A DNA stretch of 64,000 nt from Kurthia senegalensis (lineage in GTDB: Bacteria > Bacillota > Bacilli > Bacillales_A > Planococcaceae). The stretch is taken from positions 123,812 through 187,811 of the forward strand of contig NZ_HE611065.1 in the NCBI RefSeq assembly GCF_000285595.1, given 5' to 3'. Below the pieces are notes generated by a model, which was not told where the DNA came from, did no database searches, and saw only the letters and a list, made by a program, of their open reading frames with translations. Numbering within the stretch: the first letter of the stretch is position 1; each line of letters begins with the position of its first letter. This document shows, piece after piece, positions 58,260 to 64,000 of this stretch. Both the position numbers and the translations under genes were made by a program.

Positions 58260-59021
58260 TTATCCTTGTACGCGATTAATTTGAATATCACTTAAAATAT
58301 CGCGAATAACCCAGCTCGCTGCAATTAATCCAACAGATGATGGAACAAATGCATTTGATGAAGGAGGCATTTTCGCTTTACGAATTTCTGCGTTCGGTTT
58401 CCCAACTGTTTCCGCAACATCTGGACGAATAACGATTGGACTTTCGTCAGAGAAAATCACCGGAATACCTTTTTTAATACCTTCTTTACGTAATTTCACA
58501 CGAATGACTTTCGCCAATGGATCCATGTACGTTTTAGAAATATCAGCGATTTGGAAACGTGTCGGATCCATTTTATTCGCTGCGCCCATGCTTGAAATAA
58601 TTTTAATACCGCGTTTCAAGCACTCTTTCATAATATGAATTTTATAAATCACCGTATCACTTGCATCAATCACATAGTCTGGTTCATAGCTGAAAAATTC
58701 TTCATACGTTTCTTCTGTGTAAAACATGTGTAAATCGATTACTTCGCAATCAGGATTAATATCTGCGATACGTTCTTTCATCACAGCTGATTTTGATTTT
58801 CCGATTGTTGACATGTAGGCAACTAATTGGCGGTTAATATTCGTAATATCGACATCATCTTTATCAACTAAAATAATACGACCTACACCTGTGCGTGCGA
58901 TGGCTTCAGCAGCGAAAGAACCTACGCCACCTATGCCTAAAATCGCTACGGTTTTATTTTTTAATAAGTCGATTCCTTCTCGACCAACTGCTAATTCATT
59001 TCGTGAAAATTGATGTAACAT
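58260..59021 (-). CDS. tcdA: tRNA threonylcarbamoyladenosine dehydratase TcdA
   Basis: TcdA is an E1-like enzyme that cyclises t6A to ct6A at tRNA position 37 using ATP. The 253 residues start at ATG 59021 (MLHQFSRNELAVG) after CGGAGTG. It has ILGIGGVGSFAAEAIARTGVG (nucleotide binding), DKDDVDITNINRQLV and the YVIDASDTVI region. Its position before the 6S RNA and aspS matches B. subtilis yrvM. Confidence 0.94.
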   Translation of the reverse strand: MLHQFSRNELAVGREGIDLLKNKTVAILGIGGVGSFAAEAIARTGVGRIILVDKDDVDITNINRQLVAYMSTIGKSKSAVMKERIADINPDCEVIDLHMFYTEETYEEFFSYEPDYVIDASDTVIYKIHIMKECLKRGIKIISSMGAANKMDPTRFQIADISKTYMDPLAKVIRVKLRKEGIKKGIPVIFSDESPIVIRPDVAETVGKPNAEIRKAKMPPSSNAFVPSSVGLIAASWVIRDILSDIQINRVQG

Positions 59022-59295
59022 GTCATTCACTCCGTTATGTTTTAAAATCACTACTAATTAAAGTAGACGTCTTTCAAAATATAAACAAAACGGCTCAAAA
59101 AAGCAAGTAAGTTACTATGTATTAGAGGAATTATCCCCCTCCATTTATCGCAACTTTCTCTTTATCAAATAACCGTTCCCCTTATTCGAACCGAACATTA
59201 CTTTTTCTAATTTTTTTCATACTTTATTACTTGTCTGCCTTACGTCATAAGTACAATAAAAATACATATTTCATTATCAAAATAGATTGCTTCGA

Positions 59296-61003
59296 TTATT
59301 CGTATTCATCTACTTGAAATTTTTCTTTTAAAAATGGATAGAGCAATAAATAAATGTATTTCCCTTGGATTGGGCATCCTTCTGTATAAAAGCAATGTCT
59401 CGGGTAACTAAGCGGTTCGGCTCTTTGTGCGATATATTTGTCGACAAACACATTGCTAAGCATTGCCCGGTGATAGTTTTCATCACTTTCATCAATTGCC
59501 CATTGGAACCATTTCGTAATCGCATTGTCCGGCAAAGATTCTAAATATTTTTTACCGCAAATTTTTCATTCATCGCAAGTAAAACTGCTAACCGTAAATA
59601 CGGTTCATCTTCTGTCCACCGTGTCACATGTACGAGTGCATCAAATGAATCGTCCATCTTCCGCGCATCAAATGCTAATGCAGCCGCTTTAAAATAAACA
59701 CGATTCACAATAGCTAAATCCCGTTCTTTTTTCACGAGATGTAATGCTTCTGTCATAAATTCACGGTTATAATCACTTAATAAAAGTAGAGCATCTAAAC
59801 AAACTGGATTGTATCGATACGCCGCATCCGCAAATTCCACACGATCTTTTTCATACGTTTGTTGGTATGCTTCAAATGAAAGATGTTGCGCTAAATCATT
59901 AGAACGTTTCGGAACGAATGGTTGCGTGCCGATTTCATGACGTATTCTTTTTTTACCGAGTTCGTCAAATATATGTCGCTCCTCACAAAGGCGTTGAAAT
60001 GCCCATTCTTCCCGTTCCCTCACCGTAGCATCGGTTCCCGCAAAATAAAGCCTCTTTTCATCTTCTAATAAACGCCAATCTTTAAATTCAAAACGATAAT
60101 ACTGTTCAAATTCTCGACTGTATTTATACAAGGTTGTCATCGATATACCACAAAGCTCCGCTAATTCTTTTACAAGCATCACACGTGGAATAAACGTAAA
60201 TTTCATACCAAAATGTAAAATACCTGCAATGACAGATAATTTTTTTTCAGATTTTAAATGTTTTTTTGCCTTCAAATAATGATGAAAAAACAAAAAGAGT
60301 GGATCACTTTTTTGATCTAATTGAACGAGTGAGGCGTCTAACATTAACAACAATTGCTTTGCATCATCAGAAAGCCGCACTGATTCAGATGATAAATCAC
60401 TTAACAGTTGCCAACATAGTGCAATTTGATTCGTAAAAAATTGTCCATACATTTGTTCTTCCGACGTATCAAATGCAATTTTCCAAAAATCAAATAGCGC
60501 ATTGTTAGATTTATTTAAAATTAGAGCTAAGCTTAAGGAATAATAAATACCTTCTTCGAGCCCTTTAATTAATAATAGTACGACGTCTTGACCAATATGC
60601 TCCTCGCTTGCAGAAAAATCGAGCACATGCACTTTCTCTTTCGTCCAAGCATGTTGTAAAACGACATATTTTTCTTGGATTTCTATAATCTCACCAAAGA
60701 AAAAATTCGGGTGTTGCCAAGAATACAGCATCTTTTTTAATTTGGGTGAGGACGCTTGTTTCATTTGTGCAATCAAATATTGTGCCCATAATCGTTTATC
60801 GTACAAAAAATAATAACTATCTTCCGCTAAACGCTTCACTGTCGATTCTTCAATTTTCTCTTCCAATGACTCAATTAATTCGGGCGTCATCCATGACATC
60901 ACGTCTTCGCGACTATCTTCATTTTGTTTACTTTCTAAAAACTGAAATACAAATCGTTGCTTTTCTGTAACAAAATGAAATTCAACTGGCGAAATTTTTT
61001 CAC
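59296..61003 (-). pseudogene. Unknown HTH-containing protein, frame broken at two A6 runs
   Basis: The main open frame (59541-61000) has no acceptable in-frame start near its ribosome site AGAAGGAG (61014-61007). GTG 61003 follows that site by 3 bases, but only if the A6 run at 60995-61000 were A7, giving MKKISPVEFHFVTEK. At the 3' end the frame stops at 59541, yet one more A in 59548-59553 continues as KKYLESLPDNAITKW to 59296, about 568 residues total. A helix-turn-helix is likely around MLVKELAELCGISMTTLYKY. No family recognised. Confidence 0.65.
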
Positions 61004-61050
61004 TTGCTCCTTCTGATTCGGCACGTCTACACCCCCATATAATTAATAAA

Positions 61051-61082
61051 AAAAGAACGACCAAACATGTTTGGTCGTTCTT
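61051..61082 (-). terminator. Terminator downstream of 6S RNA
   Basis: A perfect palindrome, AAAGAACGACCAAAC followed by ATG-centred GTTTGGTCGTTCTTT, ends on the minus strand in T6 then ATTAATT. It lies about 25 bases beyond the mature 6S 3' end and before the unknown HTH gene. Confidence 0.88.
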
Positions 61083-61104
61083 TACCCTTTTTAAAATACA
61101 AAAA

Positions 61105-61298
61105 AACAAATCCCGTTGTGCCGTCAGTTTTCACATCGTTTTGAGCCCGCGTTAAGCAGTTATTTGCCCTCATAGTTTCTTCAAAAGTCCCACCTAGACA
61201 GGCATGATTTCCAAAACTGTATATGAGCAAAATCTCAAAAATAAAATATGTTCGGTCAAAACTGATTGCAGCTGTCGTACACCGCAGGATTTGTTATT
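61105..61298 (-). ncRNA. ssrS: 6S RNA (RNA polymerase-binding)
   Basis: 6S RNA binds RNA polymerase holoenzyme and mimics an open promoter. About 194 bases on the minus strand. The closing stem pairs CAAATCC (61293-61287) with GGATTTG (61113-61107). The sequence contains CCTGCGGTGTACG, CATGCCTGTCTAGGTGGG and CTGACGGCACAACGGG, as in Bacillus 6S-1 RNA. Its position between aspS and tcdA is that of B. subtilis bsrA. A clear promoter precedes it and a terminator follows. Confidence 0.93.
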
Positions 61299-61304
61299 GG
61301 ATAC

Positions 61305-61333
61305 ATCCTATCACAATTAGTTGAATAGTGCAA
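61305..61333 (-). promoter_or_regulatory. SigA promoter of 6S RNA
   Basis: TTGCAC (61333-61328) and TAGGAT (61310-61305) are 17 bases apart on the minus strand. Transcription should begin near 61298. Confidence 0.8.
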
Positions 61334-61451
61334 ATATTTAATCGTTTATACAAGCTATTTGCTATTACACCCGTCCTTTTTGTTAAAAAGAAGTCATCAA
61401 CTTAAAATCATATTGTTTACGACATGGTCCTTTTCGAAAAAACAGCAAAAT

Positions 61452-61486
61452 AAAAATGACGCTATCAGCTGATAGCGTCATTTTTA
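61452..61486 (-). terminator. Terminator of hisS-aspS
   Basis: AAAAATGACGCTATCAG and its exact complement form a perfect palindrome followed by a T run on both strands. It lies 55 bases after the aspS stop on the minus strand. Its TGACGCT stem motif matches that of the floA operon terminator. Confidence 0.9.
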
Positions 61487-61541
61487 TTTGAGCGATGTAA
61501 CAAATTGTCCCATCCTCTTTTAAACATAACTCAACGAAAAA

Positions 61542-63320
61542 TTAATCTTCGTCTGCCATTGTTTTAACACGAATGTGTAAGTCGTCAAGTTGTGCAGTTG
61601 CAACGTCTGATGGTGCATCCGTTAATAAGCAGCTTGCTGAAGCTGTTTTAGGGAATGCGATTGTGTCACGTAAGTTATCGCGACCAGAAAGTAACATGAT
61701 GAAACGGTCAAGACCGAATGCTAAACCACCGTGTGGCGGAACGCCGTATTCAAAGGCATCCATTAAGAAACCAAATTGTTCTTGCGCTTGTTCTTGTGTG
61801 AAACCAAGTGCTTTGAACATTTTTTCTTGTAAATCTTTTTCATAAATACGTAATGAACCGCCACCTAGTTCGTAACCGTTAAGAACGATATCGTACGCTT
61901 GAGCGCGAACTTTACCAGGATCTGTTTCCATTAATTCTAAATCTTCATCGAATGGACGAGTGAATGGGTGATGGGCTGCAGAGTAACGACCCGCTTCTTC
62001 ATCATATTCAAGTAATGGCCAATCAGTAATCCATAAGAAAGCAAATTTAGACTCGTCAATTAAACCTAAATCTTTCCCTAATTTTTTACGTAATGCACCA
62101 AGAGCATCGGCAACAACAGATGGTTTATCTGCAACGAATACTAATGTATCGCCTGGTTTTGCTTGCATACGTTCGACTAATTTTTCGCCGTATTCATCTT
62201 GGAAGAACTTACCGATTGGGCCAGTTAAGCCTTCTTCAGTTACTTTAATCCAAGCTAAACCTTTCGCACCGTAACGACCAACGAATTTTGTTAATTCATC
62301 TAAATCTTTACGAGAGTATTTGTCGTTTGCGCCTTTGATGTTTAAACCTTTAACTTGTTTGCCATCTGCAACAGTTTGAGCAAATACTTTGAAGCCACAG
62401 CCGTCTACAACGTCTGAAAGCTCGATTAATTCTAAATCGAAACGTACGTCTGGTTTATCTGAACCGTAACGAGACATTGCTTCTTCGTATTTCATACGTT
62501 GGAATGGACGTGGAACGTCGATACCTTTTACTTCTTTCATTACTTTTTGGATTAAGCGTTCGTTAATATCAAGAATTTGTTCTTGATCTAAGAAGCTCAT
62601 TTCCATATCGATTTGAGTGAATTCAGGTTGACGATCTGCACGTAAATCTTCATCACGGAAACAACGAGCGATTTGGAAGTAACGTTCGAAACCAGACACC
62701 ATTAATAATTGTTTGAACAATTGTGGTGATTGTGGAAGAGCGTAAAATTCACCTTCGTGTACACGAGATGGTACTAAATAGTCACGTGCCCCTTCTGGAG
62801 TTGATTTTGTAAGAATTGGTGTTTCTACTTCTAAGAAACCTTCATCTTGTAAGAAGTTACGTACGACTTTCGTTACGTCTGAACGTAATTTAAACGTTTT
62901 GTACATAACTGGACGACGTAAGTCTAAGTAACGGTATTTCAAACGTAAATCTTCGTTTACTTGAATACGGTCTTCAATTTGGAAAGGAGGTGTTTTTGCA
63001 CTGTTGATTAATGTTACTTTATCAACGTACACTTCAATCATACCTGTATCTAAGTTCGGGTTAATCATATCTGTTGTACGTGCGCGTACTTCCCCTTCAA
63101 CTTCGATTACGTATTCGCTACGGAATGAATCTGCAAGATCTAATGCTTCTTGAGAATTTTCTGGTGTGAATACGACTTGTGTTAAACCTGTACGGTCACG
63201 TAAATCGATGAAAATTAAACCACCGAAGTCACGACGATATTGAACCCAACCTTTTAAAACGACGCGCTCGCCAACATTTTCAGCGCGTAATACTCCACAA
63301 TCATGTGTACGTGTTGCCAT
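61542..63320 (-). CDS. aspS: Aspartyl-tRNA synthetase
   Basis: AspRS charges tRNA-Asp; in bacteria with GatCAB it may be non-discriminating. The 592-residue protein has an N-terminal OB anticodon domain, class II motif 2 [16 protein letters not shown], the bacterial GAD insertion (about 290-400) and motif 3 [16 protein letters not shown] 63320 is 7 bases after GGAGG. It follows hisS by 14 bases, so the two are one operon. Confidence 0.99.
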   Translation of the reverse strand: MATRTHDCGVLRAENVGERVVLKGWVQYRRDFGGLIFIDLRDRTGLTQVVFTPENSQEALDLADSFRSEYVIEVEGEVRARTTDMINPNLDTGMIEVYVDKVTLINSAKTPPFQIEDRIQVNEDLRLKYRYLDLRRPVMYKTFKLRSDVTKVVRNFLQDEGFLEVETPILTKSTPEGARDYLVPSRVHEGEFYALPQSPQLFKQLLMVSGFERYFQIARCFRDEDLRADRQPEFTQIDMEMSFLDQEQILDINERLIQKVMKEVKGIDVPRPFQRMKYEEAMSRYGSDKPDVRFDLELIELSDVVDGCGFKVFAQTVADGKQVKGLNIKGANDKYSRKDLDELTKFVGRYGAKGLAWIKVTEEGLTGPIGKFFQDEYGEKLVERMQAKPGDTLVFVADKPSVVADALGALRKKLGKDLGLIDESKFAFLWITDWPLLEYDEEAGRYSAAHHPFTRPFDEDLELMETDPGKVRAQAYDIVLNGYELGGGSLRIYEKDLQEKMFKALGFTQEQAQEQFGFLMDAFEYGVPPHGGLAFGLDRFIMLLSGRDNLRDTIAFPKTASASCLLTDAPSDVATAQLDDLHIRVKTMADED

Positions 63321-63334
63321 TGTAATTCCTCCAA

Positions 63335-64000
63335 TTAATGTGTTTGTAAATAATTTACTAAGTCATGGAAAGGTACTTTCTCTTGTGTACCTGATTCCAT
63401 ATTTTTCACAGCGGCTGCATTTTCAGATAGTTCTTGTTCACCTAAAACAAGTACCCATTGAGCACCTTGACGGTCTGCTGCTTTCATTTGCGCTTTCATT
63501 TTACGACTCGCGTAATCAATCTCTGTCGCAATCCCCTTCGCACGGAATGAGCTTGCAAGTTCAACTGCTTTTTCTTTTGCTGCATCGTCCATTGACACGA
63601 TAAATACGTCAAGTGCATTATCTGTTTCTAACGCTTTACCTTCTGCTTCAAGTGCAAGTAATAAACGTTCGATACTCATCGCAAAACCGATACCCGCCAT
63701 ATCAGGACCGCCGACTTCTTGAACGAGACCGTGGTAACGACCGCCACCACAAAGTGTCGTAATAGAACCGAACCCTTTTGACGTGCTCATAATTTCAAAT
63801 GCTGTATGGTTGTAATAATCAAGACCACGAACTAAGTTTGGATCTACTTCATATTCAATACCTAATACGTCTAAATAATGTTTCACACGTTCAAAATAAG
63901 TAGCCGACTCTTCATTTAAGAAATCTGTTAAAGAAGGGGCTGTTTCCATTAATGGATTTTCACGATCAACTTTACAGTCCAAAATACGTAATGGATTTTT
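63335..64000 (-). CDS. hisS: Histidyl-tRNA synthetase, C-terminal part (5' end outside window)
   Basis: The last 222 codons of HisRS are present; the gene runs off the window edge on its 5' side. Visible are the HisRS signature [29 protein letters not shown] (histidine site), [11 protein letters not shown] (class II motif 3) and the anticodon-binding domain ending in the [13 protein letters not shown] tail. Any T-box leader for this operon would lie beyond the window. Confidence 0.97.
   Translation of the reverse strand, partial: KNPLRILDCKVDRENPLMETAPSLTDFLNEESATYFERVKHYLDVLGIEYEVDPNLVRGLDYYNHTAFEIMSTSKGFGSITTLCGGGRYHGLVQEVGGPDMAGIGFAMSIERLLLALEAEGKALETDNALDVFIVSMDDAAKEKAVELASSFRAKGIATEIDYASRKMKAQMKAADRQGAQWVLVLGEQELSENAAAVKNMESGTQEKVPFHDLVNYLQTH

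Noticed and set aside
59052-59295. Intergenic AT-rich stretch before tcdA
   Set aside because: No hairpin, conserved motif or open frame of note beyond a possible tcdA promoter.
61004-61109. N-terminal extension of the unknown HTH gene (MFFCILKRVKND)
   Set aside because: It would be read through the 6S RNA terminator palindrome and has no ribosome site.

Overview
The window is AT-rich, densely coded DNA from a Gram-positive bacterium of the order Bacillales. Gene order closely follows the Bacillus subtilis recO-era-...-alaS-...-aspS-hisS segment. Shine-Dalgarno sites are strong (GGAGG, AGAGGTG), promoters are SigA-type TTGACA/TATAAT, and there is a CIRCE site, an alaS T-box, a SigW-type promoter and a 6S RNA gene between tcdA and aspS. 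Sporulation genes that lie in this neighbourhood in B. subtilis (yqfC, yqfD, gpr, spoIIP) and comER are absent, so a non-sporulating Bacillales is likely. A Planococcaceae relative such as Kurthia would fit, but I cannot fix the genus.

Layout, mostly on the minus strand. 1-5.7 kb: recO (partial), era, dgkA, ybeY, pgpH, phoH (cdd missing). 5.7-6.3 kb: gene-poor, with a probable transposase remnant. 6.3-8.5 kb: a SigW-type operon nfeD-floA-unknown. 8.5-12.7 kb: ubiB-like kinase, rpsU, deoC and an amidase-like protein lacking its usual catalytic Glu. 12.8-20.7 kb: heat-shock operon hrcA-grpE-dnaK-dnaJ-prmA-rsmE, and hemW. 21.6-25.8 kb: lepA, divergent rpsT, an unknown membrane protein, holA. 25.9-29.6 kb: comEA-comEB-comEC. 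29.6-35.5 kb: yqeG-yqeH-aroE-yhbY-nadD-yqeK-rsfS-yqeM and psd, with pssA divergent. 36-45.9 kb: mtnN, yrrS-like, greA, udk, a tRNA wobble-uridine modification trio (trhP2, trhP1, trmR), mltG, then an array of five DUF1292 genes, ruvX and ireB. 45.9-54.8 kb: alaS with T-box, recD2, a TPR protein, mnmA, iscS/yrvO, cymR. 54.9-64 kb: rarA, a decayed IS3 element, a SIS/GntR pair with operator, tcdA, an unknown HTH protein, 6S RNA, aspS, and hisS (partial).

Most of this is core machinery: ribosome and tRNA maturation, protein folding, DNA repair and uptake, phospholipid and cofactor synthesis. The least ordinary items are: (i) five single-base reading-frame breaks, each in an A or T run of 6-7, in hrcA, comEC, rarA and (twice) the unknown HTH gene, meaning homopolymer sequencing error, pseudogenes or transcriptional slippage; (ii) a five-gene array with seven acidic DUF1292 domains, some linked by His-rich segments; (iii) a strong stem-loop plus U-tract at the 5' end of the comEA message that encloses its likely ribosome binding site; (iv) an Amidase_3-like protein with intact zinc ligands but Gln at the catalytic Glu; (v) a 130-bp palindromic element between dnaK and dnaJ. 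I see no prophage, CRISPR array, tRNA or rRNA gene. No obviously novel multi-gene defence or biosynthetic system is visible.
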